This document shows, in pieces, positions 38,130 through 46,060 of a DNA stretch of 46,060 bases (the first letter of the stretch is position 1; each line of letters begins with the position of its first letter). The notes beneath the pieces were generated by a model. The model searched no databases. It worked only from the letters and a program-made list of their open reading frames with translations, and was not told the origin of the DNA. Source of the DNA: an uncultured Prochlorococcus sp. (GTDB taxonomy: Bacteria; Cyanobacteriota; Cyanobacteriia; PCC-6307; Cyanobiaceae); assembly GCA_902615165.1 (NCBI GenBank), contig CACMNZ010000007.1, positions 1 through 46,060 of the forward strand, read 5' to 3'. A program made the translations under genes and the position numbers.

Positions 38130-39329
38130 ATGCAAAATACGGAAAAAAATCAGGTATTTAATTTTGACAAATTTCAAAATTTTGAAAAAGATATAGATCT
38201 CAAACAAAGAGCATGGATTGAAGTTAAAGGTAAAGCAATAGAAACAAACGTTAGACAGTTAAGATCAAAATTAAGTCAAAATTGTCAATTTATGGCAGTC
38301 GTTAAAGCAGATGGATATGGACATGATGCGAAATTAGTATCAGAGTATGCTATCAAAGGTGGAGCATCTCAATTAGGTGTTGCCACATTAAATGAAGGCA
38401 TTAAGCTTCGTTCTTCTGGAGTTAAAAAGCCAATACTTATTCTTGGAAATCTTTATACGAAAAGGGATCTTATTATATGTTTTAAAAATGATCTTATGCC
38501 AACTATCAGTAGTATAAGAGAATGTTTAATTTGCAATAACATTGGTCAGCAATTTGGATTGAAATTTCATTTACACCTTAAAGTTGATACGGGAATGTCA
38601 AGATTAGGATTTGAATACAATAAATTTGTTCAGCAATTTGAAAACATCAAATCTTTTGACAATATTTCTATTGAGGGAATATACAGTCATTTATCATCTG
38701 CAGATGAACTCAACTCATTAGATCCAAAAAGTATTACACAATTACAAAGGCAGAAGTTTCAGGAATTATTAAAGCAAATTAATGTTGATAGAAAAAAAAA
38801 TATCAAGATTCATTTGGCTAATTCCGCGGCAATGCTTCTTGATAAAAATTTCCATTTTCATATGGTACGTGTTGGATTATCTATGTATGGATATAAACCT
38901 ATGTCAAAATTAAATAAAAATTTATTGCTTAAACCAGCTTTATCTTTGAAGGTCAAAGTAGCTTTTATAAGAACTATTGATAAAGGTGTAAGTGTAAGTT
39001 ATGGAGGCAAATTTGTAAGTCATAGAAAAACTAATTTAGCTGTATTAAGTATTGGTTATGCAGATGGTGTACCAAGAAATCTTTCAGGCAAGATAAACGT
39101 TATTCATAATAATAAATTTTATCCTCAAGTTGGATCTATAACTATGGATCAAATGATGGTAGACATAACAGATTCGGATGAAATTAAAGTTGGTAGTACC
39201 ATGGTATTACTAGGATCTGATGGAGATAAAACAATTTCTCCTCTTGATTGGGCAAGGAAATCTAATACTATTCCATGGGAAATTCTTTGTTCTTTTAAAA
39301 ATAGATTACCGAAAGTTCAAGTTGATTAG
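38130..39329 (+). CDS. alr: Alanine racemase
   Basis: Alr is a pyridoxal-phosphate enzyme that makes D-alanine for peptidoglycan. The 399-residue protein has the PLP lysine K59 in MAVVKADGYGHDA, the HLHLKVDTGMSRLGF substrate-binding strand, HLANSAAML, MVRVGLSMYG, and the second catalytic tyrosine in VSYGGKFVSH. MDQMMVDIT follows in the C-terminal domain. About 25 residues before RAWIEVKGKAIETN form an extension of low similarity to typical Alr, so the actual start might be slightly downstream. It is divergent from the HNH gene. Confidence 0.95.
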   Translation: MQNTEKNQVFNFDKFQNFEKDIDLKQRAWIEVKGKAIETNVRQLRSKLSQNCQFMAVVKADGYGHDAKLVSEYAIKGGASQLGVATLNEGIKLRSSGVKKPILILGNLYTKRDLIICFKNDLMPTISSIRECLICNNIGQQFGLKFHLHLKVDTGMSRLGFEYNKFVQQFENIKSFDNISIEGIYSHLSSADELNSLDPKSITQLQRQKFQELLKQINVDRKKNIKIHLANSAAMLLDKNFHFHMVRVGLSMYGYKPMSKLNKNLLLKPALSLKVKVAFIRTIDKGVSVSYGGKFVSHRKTNLAVLSIGYADGVPRNLSGKINVIHNNKFYPQVGSITMDQMMVDITDSDEIKVGSTMVLLGSDGDKTISPLDWARKSNTIPWEILCSFKNRLPKVQVD

Positions 39330-39352
39330 ACATTTCGATTAAATAAAAAATT

Positions 39353-39379
39353 TTGAATGTTTGCATAAAAATTGATAAT
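39353..39379 (+). promoter_or_regulatory. Candidate tRNA-Ser promoter
   Basis: TTGAAT (39353-39358) and GATAAT (39374-39379) are spaced 15 bases apart, ending 11 bases before the mature tRNA-Ser 5' end. The spacing is slightly short for a sigma-70 type promoter, so the call is tentative. Confidence 0.3.
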
Positions 39380-39390
39380 GTATAAGAAAT

Positions 39391-39479
39391 GGAGAGGTGG
39401 CTGAGTGGTTGAAAGCGGCTCCCTGCTAAGGAGTTACAGGAGGTAACTTTTGTCGAGGGTTCGAATCCCTCCCTCTCCG
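39391..39479 (+). tRNA. tRNA-Ser (anticodon GCU)
   Basis: A class II tRNA with a long variable arm. The acceptor GGAGAGG pairs with CCTCTCC, the anticodon loop CTGCTAA gives GCT, the variable arm is TACAGGAGGTAACTTTTG-like, and the T-arm is GAGGG-TTCGAAT-CCCTC. The discriminator is G and CCA is not encoded. It reads AGC and AGU codons. Its 3' side opens on an unusual gene-free gap. Confidence 0.97.
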
Positions 39480-39595
39480 TGATTATTAGGTGTCAAGAAG
39501 CGTTATATTGACTCAGATTGAAGATATAGCAAGGTTTTTCTCTAATTCACAGAATAAGGCATAATCACACACTAGCACGAAGTTACAGTATGTTA

Positions 39596-39653
39596 GGGGA
39601 TGAAATAAGTGATGAAATAAAATGGATCAGGGGGTGAAATAGGGGATGAAATA
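39596..39653. repeat. Two pairs of 12-bp tandem repeats downstream of tRNA-Ser
   Basis: Four 12-mers are present: GGGGATGAAATA (39596-39607), AGTGATGAAATA (39608-39619), GGGGGTGAAATA (39630-39641) and GGGGATGAAATA (39642-39653). The pairs are separated by a 10-base spacer, so the 24-bp unit recurs with a period of 34. The surrounding 286-base gap (39480-39765) has no convincing gene. A partial inverted copy, TCATCCC, lies at 39678-39684. The arrangement resembles iteron-like protein-binding sites. Confidence 0.9.
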
Positions 39654-39679
39654 TACATAATTATTGCGATTAGCGTGTC

Positions 39680-39689
39680 ATCCCTCCCT
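39680..39689 (+). repeat. 10-bp direct copy of tRNA-Ser 3' part (possible att remnant)
   Basis: ATCCCTCCCT at 39680-39689 repeats bases 39465-39474 of the tRNA-Ser T-arm and acceptor stem exactly, in the same orientation, 215 bases apart. The flanks then diverge. Short direct repeats of tRNA 3' ends are what site-specific integrases leave behind, but 10 bp is shorter than typical att cores. The interpretation is tentative. Confidence 0.4.
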
Positions 39690-39765
39690 ATATCTGCTTA
39701 CTCAGTCTCAGCCTGATTTCCTCTCTCTGTACTTAATTAGAAAATATTTTATTAGTTGTATTTTT

Positions 39766-40554
39766 TTATAATAGGTAAAGATTAATAGATTTCAGATCAT
39801 TAATAGAATTCAAAATTAAGTCAGCACCTGCATCTTTTAGATTTTTTTCGTATGAATTACGTTCATTTAATCGGGACTTTGAATGTAAATGAGGAGGAGC
39901 TATTCCAATACTTATGAATTTCTGAGATGGTATTTCTTTTTTAGCGTTCATAACTGTATTTATATCTGCAATAGTATCTCCTACATATCCAATGGGAATA
40001 TTTGATGAGCCAAGTTTATCTCCAAGAAGTTTTTTGGATAAGTTAATAAAGCCTTTTGGATCAGGCTTGTCCGGCGCATCTCCCATAGATATTAATGGTG
40101 GTGATTTTAGGCCAAGTCTTTTTTCTAAAACAAACTTTGCCGAGGCAGACTCTGCGCCACTTACAAAACCCCAAATTATTCCTTTGCTTTCTAATAAATC
40201 AAAAAACTTTTTATCAACTAATAACTTTTCATTTGTTATTAATCCAGACCAATATTTGCTATCTTCATTTGGATCTCCTCCAAAGTAGAATTCTTTAAAA
40301 CATTTAACTATGTCCTCTCTTGAAGGTATTTCAATGTTAAAGTTCCCTTTTTTTTTAAATCTTTTTATAAATTCTAAACTTAAATCCCAGTCATTATTCC
40401 AAATTCCTTCATTTTTGGCATTATCAATATCTATATAACTTGGCTCCCATCCGGTAAATTTGTAGACTGTTTTTTTTAATGAAAGTCTATAACTATTCTC
40501 TACGCTTCGTATTACACCATCTATATCAAATAAAATCAAACCAATATTTTTCAA
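39766..40554 (-). CDS. HAD superfamily hydrolase, TIGR01548-like
   Basis: A 262-residue HAD-fold phosphatase resembling the TIGR01548 group seen in cyanobacteria and some archaea; the substrate is unknown. Motif I is LFDIDGVIRSVENSY with D10 and D12, which differs from the usual DFDG by isoleucine. Motif II is GFVSGAESASAKF with its serine, the conserved lysine and DAPDKPDPKGF mark motif III, and motif IV is IGYVGDTIADI. A helical cap covers about residues 20-110. The start is TTG at 40554. It lies between the tRNA-Ser gap and the cobalamin gene. Family assignment is from resemblance. Confidence 0.8.
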   Translation of the reverse strand: MKNIGLILFDIDGVIRSVENSYRLSLKKTVYKFTGWEPSYIDIDNAKNEGIWNNDWDLSLEFIKRFKKKGNFNIEIPSREDIVKCFKEFYFGGDPNEDSKYWSGLITNEKLLVDKKFFDLLESKGIIWGFVSGAESASAKFVLEKRLGLKSPPLISMGDAPDKPDPKGFINLSKKLLGDKLGSSNIPIGYVGDTIADINTVMNAKKEIPSQKFISIGIAPPHLHSKSRLNERNSYEKNLKDAGADLILNSINDLKSINLYLL

Positions 40555-40647
40555 TGTACTTTCTTAATCCTTTATAAAAGATTAGTATTATTATAAAAAA
40601 AAGCAAAGAAAAAAATTCTATATATAAAAATTATGGATTAGCGAAAC

Positions 40648-42450
40648 TTAATTTTGTAAATATCCTCTGGGAGTGAGAAATATTTCGTCAACTAAGGTTG
40701 TTTGAGAATTGCCAATAATAATGATTGATAACATATCAATCTCTTTAAAAGGAATGGTATTTAAAGTAAAAAATTTTTTGGTTTGATTTTCTCTCCCTAC
40801 TTGTCTAGCTAATAAAACTGGAGTATCACCATGCCTAGATTGTAAACATATATCTATTACACTTTTAAGCTGCCAATTTCTCTCAATGGATTGAGGATTA
40901 AATAAAGCTATTACAAAGTCGCCCATAAGAGCTCCTTTAATTCTTTTTTCTATTAAAGGCCATGGAGTTAATTTATCGCTTAAGCTTACTGAACAAAAGT
41001 CATTCATAAGTGGCGCTCCACTAATCGCAGCAGCTAATTGAACACTACTTATACCTGGATGTACTTCAAAGTAAGGTCTATATTCTTTTTTGATTTTTTG
41101 TAGTAATTCTAAAAGTAAACCTGCCATTCCATAAAATCCAGATTCACCTGAAGAAATTAAAGCCACTTTTATTCCTTCTTCAGCTAGTTTAATTGCTTTA
41201 CTGCATCTCTCTTTTTCCTCAGTAAGATTACTTTCAATTAAAACCTGATCATTCCTTTTTAAGGGCTTTATTAAATCTAAATACATTTTGTATCCAATCC
41301 AAACAGTACATCTTGAAAGCGCTTTTCTTGCATTATTGGTTAGGAAGGTGATATCACCTGGCCCACTTCCAATAATATGGATCTCACCATGGGTTGGATT
41401 ATATTGATTTTTTGATTCTGCTACAGCGATAGTTACTGCCCCAGATTGATTTTTGAAAATTCTTTTTTCTTCTAATAATTTTGATTCTTCTCCTGCTGCG
41501 AGTAAGCAAGAGGCTTCTGCTACGGAAGGTGTACCAATTTCCTTTTGCACGACATTTGATGGATTTGGAACAATTATTGTTGAAAGATCTTTTTTACTAA
41601 AAAACTTTATAGGCAAGTTTTTTTCTTCAGAAAGTTCTAAAATTCCTTTCTCATCTTTTTTTATATCTATAGTTGCAAATCCCGCAATTGATTGCTGCGA
41701 TAAATTTCCTGACTCCAAAAGATTATTTAAAGAATTTGCTATTAATTCTTTGCTTGTATTTCTTTCACATCCAATGCCAATCCATAATACAGGTGGGTGC
41801 CAAGTTGTTCCATGATTTTGGAATATACTCACATGAAATGTTGAATCTGGTTTTTCAGTTTCTTTTTTATCAATTTGATTAATAATCTCAGCTGATTCTG
41901 AAGTTTTCCATAACCTATTACCAGATAATTGTTTGCAAAATATTTCTTCGTTTTTAGCTTGTTTAATTACTAGTTTTGACCAATCTTTTATTTTGCCAGA
42001 TCTTTTCCACCCCCATTGATTGCCAAATGCATCAAGATTTAAGAGGCTTTGATCATTGGAATTATTAGTTTCTATAATTTCGCCACCAAGTAAATTAGCA
42101 ATTTGACATGAAATATTTTGTGTATTTGATTGATGTAAGCCAATTAATGGAACTATTTTAGAACATTTGTTATCTATAACTATAACTCCCGGATCTTGAT
42201 CTTTAGAGGTTAAAAATGGATTTATTATGCGTATTGATGCAGCAATTGAGCCTATAAAAATTATTAAATCTATCTTCGGCCATTTTTTTAGTAATATTTC
42301 TCTAGGTTTTTGTACTTGAATAAGTTCATTTTTCTTTCCATCCTCTTTTGAAGAACCCGCAATATATATGTCTTTGACAAATTCGGTTTTTTTAAGCCTT
42401 TTTAAAATTTCTTTTGAATTATTAGATAGACCTATCGCAATGCCTTTCAA
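40648..42450 (-). CDS. CbiG-CbiH fusion: cobalamin ring-contraction enzymes
   Basis: A 600-residue fusion. Residues 1 to about 345 resemble CbiG (cobalt-precorrin-5A hydrolase): an N-terminal part with LIIFIGSIAASIRIINPFL and DPGVIVIDNKCSKIVPLIG, then the CbiG C-terminal domain with WIGIGCERNTSKELI and GTPSVAEASCLLAAG. Residues from about 353 resemble CbiH/CobJ (precorrin-3B C17-methyltransferase), with IHIIGSGPGDITFLT, SSGESGFYGMAGLLLE and PGISSVQLAAAISGAPL. The usual SGHLGGAN motif of CbiG is changed to IGLHQSNTQ. These steps build the corrin ring of the (pseudo)cobalamin made by Prochlorococcus. The start is TTG at 42450. T-rich tracts follow the stop, but no stem was seen. Confidence 0.88.
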   Translation of the reverse strand: MKGIAIGLSNNSKEILKRLKKTEFVKDIYIAGSSKEDGKKNELIQVQKPREILLKKWPKIDLIIFIGSIAASIRIINPFLTSKDQDPGVIVIDNKCSKIVPLIGLHQSNTQNISCQIANLLGGEIIETNNSNDQSLLNLDAFGNQWGWKRSGKIKDWSKLVIKQAKNEEIFCKQLSGNRLWKTSESAEIINQIDKKETEKPDSTFHVSIFQNHGTTWHPPVLWIGIGCERNTSKELIANSLNNLLESGNLSQQSIAGFATIDIKKDEKGILELSEEKNLPIKFFSKKDLSTIIVPNPSNVVQKEIGTPSVAEASCLLAAGEESKLLEEKRIFKNQSGAVTIAVAESKNQYNPTHGEIHIIGSGPGDITFLTNNARKALSRCTVWIGYKMYLDLIKPLKRNDQVLIESNLTEEKERCSKAIKLAEEGIKVALISSGESGFYGMAGLLLELLQKIKKEYRPYFEVHPGISSVQLAAAISGAPLMNDFCSVSLSDKLTPWPLIEKRIKGALMGDFVIALFNPQSIERNWQLKSVIDICLQSRHGDTPVLLARQVGRENQTKKFFTLNTIPFKEIDMLSIIIIGNSQTTLVDEIFLTPRGYLQN

Positions 42451-42784
42451 ATTAGAAACTATTGATAGTAACTTTGAAATTATATCCTGTCGCTGGATTT
42501 AAAAAAATTCCTTTGAAATATAAAAAAAAATTTAAGAAATTTATATAAATTTTGAGTAAAAATACTCATAATTGAGTCATAGACTAGAATTTAACAAAAT
42601 ATTCATATAGTAACAATCATTAGAACATTTGTTACGTTAATGCATAACGAAAGAATCTTTGCCTTATTATTTTTGAAACGAATATCTAAAGTTCTGAAGG
42701 ATTCGTTTTCTTGAACATTATCATAAAAAATAGGTTCAAGATCCGATCAGTCGGCTTTAATGTCAATTATTTTCGAGGTGCTAG
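42451..42784 (+). promoter_or_regulatory. psaA upstream region: promoter elements and structured leader
   Basis: This 334-base stretch without genes separates the CbiG-CbiH gene from divergent psaA. CGTTA (42635-42639) and TAACG (42645-42649) form an inverted pair, and within it TGCATAAC (42641-42648) equals the 8-mer upstream of the CAAD gene. A -10-like TATTAT is at 42665-42670, which predicts a start near 42677. From there come three stem-loops: AAACGAAT (42676-42683)/ATTCGTTT (42701-42708), CTTGAAC (42710-42716)/GTTCAAG (42734-42740), and CCGA (42743-42746)/TCGG (42751-42754). The GAGGTG ribosome site lies at 42775-42780. The first part of the gap (42451-42600) is AT-rich with nothing clear. 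A psaA leader RNA motif of three hairpins is known from cyanobacteria. Confidence 0.6.
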
Positions 42785-45088
42785 ATGACCATCAGCCCAC
42801 CAGAAAGTGGAGAAAAAAACAAAAAAGTTTTGGAAGATCCTGTCAAGGCCGATCCAAGACCTATTGATTTTGCCAAATTAGATAAGCCAGGATTCTGGTC
42901 AAGTAAATTATCTAAAGGTCCGAAAACTACAACTTGGATCTGGAATTTGCATGCTGATGCACATGACTTTGATGTGCATACAGGCGATGCTGAAGAAGCA
43001 ACAAGAAAAATCTTTTCAGCTCATTTTGGACATCTTGCAGTCATTTTTATATGGATGAGTGCTGCATTTTTCCATGGAGCAAGATTTTCTAATTACTCAG
43101 GTTGGTTAGCTGATCCAACTCATGTCAAACCAGGAGCTCAGCAAGTATGGGCAATCGTTGGTCAAGAAATGCTTAATGCTGACCTTGGTGCTAACTACAA
43201 CGGTATTCAAATTAGTTCAGGAATATTCCACATGTGGCGAGCATGGGGAATCACTAATGAGAGTGAACTTATGGCTTTAGCAATAGGTGCTGTAGTAATG
43301 GCGGCACTTATGCTTCATGCTGGAATTTTTCATTATCACAAAGCAGCTCCAAAAATGGAGTGGTTTCAAGATGTTGAGTCAATGCTTAACCACCATATAG
43401 CTGGTTTAGTAGGTTTAGGATCTTTAGCATGGGCTGGCCATTGTATTCATATCGGAGCTCCTACTGCAGCTCTCTTAGATGCAATTGATGCAGGCTCTCC
43501 TTTAGTTATTAATGGAAAAGAAATAGCAACTATTGCAGATATGCCTATGCCGCATCAACTCTGCGATCCACAAATTATCGGTCAGATATTTCCAGGGTTA
43601 GCAAGTGGTACAGGTAATTTCTTTAGTTTAAACTGGTTAGCTTTCTCAGACTTCCTTACTTTCAAAGGTGGACTGAACCCTGTGACAGGAAGCTTGTGGA
43701 TGACTGATGTTTCACATCATCATTTAGCTTTTGGTGTAATAGCAATAATAGGTGGTCATATGTACAGAACCAATTACGGTATTGGTCATAGTATGAAAGA
43801 AATATTAGATTCACAACAAGGAGATCCAATATTATTTCCTGCCCCTAAAGGTCATCAAGGTCTTTTTGAGTTCATGGCAGAAAGTAGACATGCTCAGTTA
43901 TCAGTAAACCTAGCGATGCTTGGATCAATAAGCATACTTGTATCTCATCATATGTATGCTATGCCTCCATATCCTTATATAGCTACTGACTATATGACTG
44001 TTCTTGGATTATTTACCCATCACATGTGGATAGGTGGATTATTCATAGTAGGAGCAGGTGCGCATGCTGGAATTGCAATGGTTAGAGATTACGATCCAGC
44101 AAAACATATTGATAATGTATTGGACAGAATTCTTAAGGCAAGAGATGCATTAATCAGCCACTTGAACTGGGTTTGTATGTGGTTAGGATTCCATAGTTTT
44201 GGACTCTATATTCACAACGATACTATGAGAGCTTTGGGTAGACCCCAAGATATGTTTAGTGATTCTGCTATCCAACTTCAGCCAATCTTTGCTCAATGGG
44301 TACAGAGTATTCAAGCATCTGCTGTTGGGACTTCCCTTTTAGCAGGTACTGCAGAAGCTTTACCTCACAAAGCTTTAAGTGAAGTCTTTAATGGAAGTTT
44401 AGTAGAAGTTGGTGGCAAGGTAGCTATAGCGCCAATTCCACTAGGGACAGCTGATTTAATGATTCATCATATTCATGCTTTCCAAATCCATGTAACTGTT
44501 TTGATACTTCTTAAGGGAGTTCTTTATGCAAGAAGTTCAAGGTTGATTCCTGACAAAGCTTCTTTAGGATTTAGATTCCCTTGTGATGGGCCTGGAAGAG
44601 GTGGTACATGTCAAGTTTCTTCATGGGATCACGTTTTCTTAGCTCTCTTCTGGATGTATAACTGTTTATCAATAGTTATTTTCCACTTCTCTTGGAAAAT
44701 GCAGAGTGATGTTTGGGGACTTACTGGTGGTAATTTTGCACAAAGTTCAATTACTATCAATGGTTGGTTAAGAGATTTCCTCTGGGCTCAAGCTTCTCAA
44801 GTATTAACAAGCTATGGTCAATCAATAAGCATGTACGGTTTAATGTTCTTGGGAGCTCACTTCATATGGGCGTTCAGTTTAATGTTCCTCTTCAGCGGAA
44901 GAGGATATTGGCAAGAATTGTTCGAATCAATTGTTTGGGCACATAATAAATTAAAGGTTGCACCGACTATTCAACCTCGAGCTCTATCTATCACTCAGGG
45001 ACGTGCAGTAGGTGTTACACACTTCCTTGTAGGTGGCATAGCTACCACATGGGCCTTCTTCCATGCTCGCCTTTTCGGGCTGGGCTAA
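42785..45088 (+). CDS. psaA: Photosystem I P700 apoprotein A1
   Basis: PsaA and PsaB form the photosystem I core that binds P700, the electron-transfer chain and most antenna chlorophyll. The 767-residue sequence holds the iron-sulfur cluster FX ligands C600 and C609 in [11 protein letters not shown], and eleven transmembrane helices are expected. Many histidines that ligate chlorophyll are visible, for example [23 protein letters not shown] and [26 protein letters not shown]. The GAGGTG ribosome site is 5 bases before the ATG. psaB follows after 27 bases, so the two share an mRNA. Confidence 0.99.
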   Translation: MTISPPESGEKNKKVLEDPVKADPRPIDFAKLDKPGFWSSKLSKGPKTTTWIWNLHADAHDFDVHTGDAEEATRKIFSAHFGHLAVIFIWMSAAFFHGARFSNYSGWLADPTHVKPGAQQVWAIVGQEMLNADLGANYNGIQISSGIFHMWRAWGITNESELMALAIGAVVMAALMLHAGIFHYHKAAPKMEWFQDVESMLNHHIAGLVGLGSLAWAGHCIHIGAPTAALLDAIDAGSPLVINGKEIATIADMPMPHQLCDPQIIGQIFPGLASGTGNFFSLNWLAFSDFLTFKGGLNPVTGSLWMTDVSHHHLAFGVIAIIGGHMYRTNYGIGHSMKEILDSQQGDPILFPAPKGHQGLFEFMAESRHAQLSVNLAMLGSISILVSHHMYAMPPYPYIATDYMTVLGLFTHHMWIGGLFIVGAGAHAGIAMVRDYDPAKHIDNVLDRILKARDALISHLNWVCMWLGFHSFGLYIHNDTMRALGRPQDMFSDSAIQLQPIFAQWVQSIQASAVGTSLLAGTAEALPHKALSEVFNGSLVEVGGKVAIAPIPLGTADLMIHHIHAFQIHVTVLILLKGVLYARSSRLIPDKASLGFRFPCDGPGRGGTCQVSSWDHVFLALFWMYNCLSIVIFHFSWKMQSDVWGLTGGNFAQSSITINGWLRDFLWAQASQVLTSYGQSISMYGLMFLGAHFIWAFSLMFLFSGRGYWQELFESIVWAHNKLKVAPTIQPRALSITQGRAVGVTHFLVGGIATTWAFFHARLFGLG

Positions 45089-45115
45089 TAACCTGAACTT
45101 CTCCTTTTTAATTCA

Positions 45116-46060
45116 ATGGCAACAAAATTTCCATCATTTAACCAGGGTCTAGCTCAGGACCCCACAACCCGACGAATATGGTACGGAATAGCTACCGCTC
45201 ATGATTTTGAAAGTCATGACGGTATGACCGAAGAAAAACTTTATCAGAAGCTATTCTCTACACATTTTGGACATCTAGCAATAATTGCTCTCTGGGTAGC
45301 CGGTAACTTATTTCATATTGCTTGGCAAGGTAATTTTGAGCAATTTGTATTAGATCCAAGTCATGTCCGCCCTATTGCTCATGCTATTTGGGACCCTCAC
45401 TTTGGTTCTGGCATAACAGAAGCAATGACACAAGCCGGAGCAAGCGGTCCAGTAAACATTGCTTATTCGGGTCTCTACCATTGGTGGTACACAATTGGAA
45501 TGAGAACTAACGAGCAACTCTTCCAAGCTTCAATATTTATGAGTATTTTGGCTTGTTGGACTCTATTTGCTGGTTGGTTACACTTACAGCCAAAATTCAG
45601 ACCTTCTTTAGCTTGGTTTAAAAATGCAGAGTCAAGATTAAATCATCATTTAGCTGTCTTATTTGGTTTTAGTAGTATCGCTTGGACAGGCCATTTAGTT
45701 CATGTTGCTATACCTGAATCTAGAGGTCAGCATGTAGGTTGGGATAACTGGTTAACAGTGCTTCCTCACCCTGCAGGATTAGCTCCTTTCTTTACTTTAA
45801 ACTGGGGAGCTTATGCCCAAAATCCTGATTCTTTAGATCAAGTATTCGGTACAGCTGAAGGAGCTGGAACAGCAATCTTTACTTTCTTAGGTGGTCTTCA
45901 TCCTCAAAGTGAAGCATTATGGCTTACCGATATTGCTCATCACCATATAGCAATTGGAACAGTTTTTGTAATTGCTGGTCATATGTATAGAAATACTTTT
46001 GGTATTGGTCATAGCCTTAAAGAAATTACAGAAGCCCATAATACAAGACACCCTAATGAT
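45116..46060 (+). CDS. psaB: Photosystem I P700 apoprotein A2 (partial, cut by window end)
   Basis: This is the first 315 codons of psaB; the gene runs off the window. The start is ATG at 45116, with [22 protein letters not shown] being the universal PsaB N-terminus. Following segments include [28 protein letters not shown]-like [29 protein letters not shown], and [26 protein letters not shown]. The FX cysteines lie downstream beyond the end. It pairs with PsaA in the reaction centre and is co-transcribed with it. No in-frame stop was seen in the translated part. Confidence 0.98.
   Translation, partial: MATKFPSFNQGLAQDPTTRRIWYGIATAHDFESHDGMTEEKLYQKLFSTHFGHLAIIALWVAGNLFHIAWQGNFEQFVLDPSHVRPIAHAIWDPHFGSGITEAMTQAGASGPVNIAYSGLYHWWYTIGMRTNEQLFQASIFMSILACWTLFAGWLHLQPKFRPSLAWFKNAESRLNHHLAVLFGFSSIAWTGHLVHVAIPESRGQHVGWDNWLTVLPHPAGLAPFFTLNWGAYAQNPDSLDQVFGTAEGAGTAIFTFLGGLHPQSEALWLTDIAHHHIAIGTVFVIAGHMYRNTFGIGHSLKEITEAHNTRHPND

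Noticed and set aside
39591..39638. A small gene starting MLGDEISDEIKW in the tRNA-Ser gap.
   Set aside because: It is only 15 codons, made mostly from the repeats, and stops at once; better explained as repeat sequence or a decayed end.
39596..39653. A short CRISPR array.
   Set aside because: Repeats are only 12 bp, directly tandem in pairs, with one 10-bp spacer and no cas genes.
40560..40580. Inverted repeat TAATC/GATTA between the HAD gene and CbiG-CbiH as a terminator.
   Set aside because: The stem is only 5 AT-rich pairs and no proper T-run follows in the right direction.

Overview
The window is 46 kb of a very AT-rich, tightly packed cyanobacterial chromosome. It carries photosystem I genes (psaD, psaA, psaB), NDH-1 subunit N, the clock-input protein LdpA, a CURT1/CAAD thylakoid protein, a DUF2839 protein, a carotenoid desaturase-like gene and a cobalamin-synthesis fusion. 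Low GC, short spacers, many TTG starts and the gene order point to a high-light-adapted Prochlorococcus (probably HLI/HLII). This assignment rests on protein recognition and synteny from memory, not on a search.

Layout. 1-6.8 kb: psaD, then trpE, gshA, ppc and a GNAT-like orphan, all on the + strand. 6.8-21.1 kb: a mosaic of housekeeping genes on both strands: tRNA-Arg(CCG), recF, speD, a LarE-type PP-loop enzyme, a tandem-duplicated CobO/BtuR ATPase, MoeB-rhodanese, CAAD, fructosamine kinase, a CrtD-like desaturase, tyrA, a decayed DinG/XPD-like helicase, DUF2839, recA, a HAD hydrolase, tRNA-Gln(UUG), ldpA and ndhN. 21.4-37.5 kb: one long + strand ribosomal superoperon (rplC-rplD-rplW-rplB-rpsS-rplV-rpsC-rplP-rpmC-rpsQ-rplN-rplX-rplE-rpsH-rplF-rplR-rpsE-rplO-secY-adk-rpmJ-rpsM-rpsK-rpoA-rplQ-truA-rplM-rpsI-rpmE-prfA). 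It lacks rpsJ, rpsN, rpmD, infA and rpsD at the positions they hold in E. coli. 37.5-42.5 kb: HNH endonuclease, alr, tRNA-Ser(GCU), a gene-free repeat-bearing gap, a HAD hydrolase and a CbiG-CbiH fusion. 42.5 kb to the end: psaA and the start of psaB, cut by the window edge.

How it works together. The ribosomal block supplies translation (ribosomal proteins, SecY, RF1, TruA), the RNA polymerase alpha subunit and adenylate kinase as a co-directional unit with ATGA overlaps and strong internal Shine-Dalgarno sites. The photosynthesis genes sit on both flanks behind longer, structured upstream regions. Elsewhere convergent genes end within a few bases of each other or overlap.

Most notable observations: (a) a 286-bp gap after tRNA-Ser with two pairs of 12-bp repeats and a 10-bp copy of the tRNA 3' part, resembling a scar or docking site of a tRNA-targeting integrative element; (b) three consecutive stem-loops in the psaA leader, starting close to the predicted transcription start; (c) two stem-loops in the rplC leader; (d) a helicase-like protein that keeps the DinG C-terminal fold signature but has lost its ATPase motifs; (e) a cysteine-free L36; (f) a sequence element shared upstream of psaD, the CAAD gene and psaA. 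Everything here was read by eye; no folding, alignment or database search was run.
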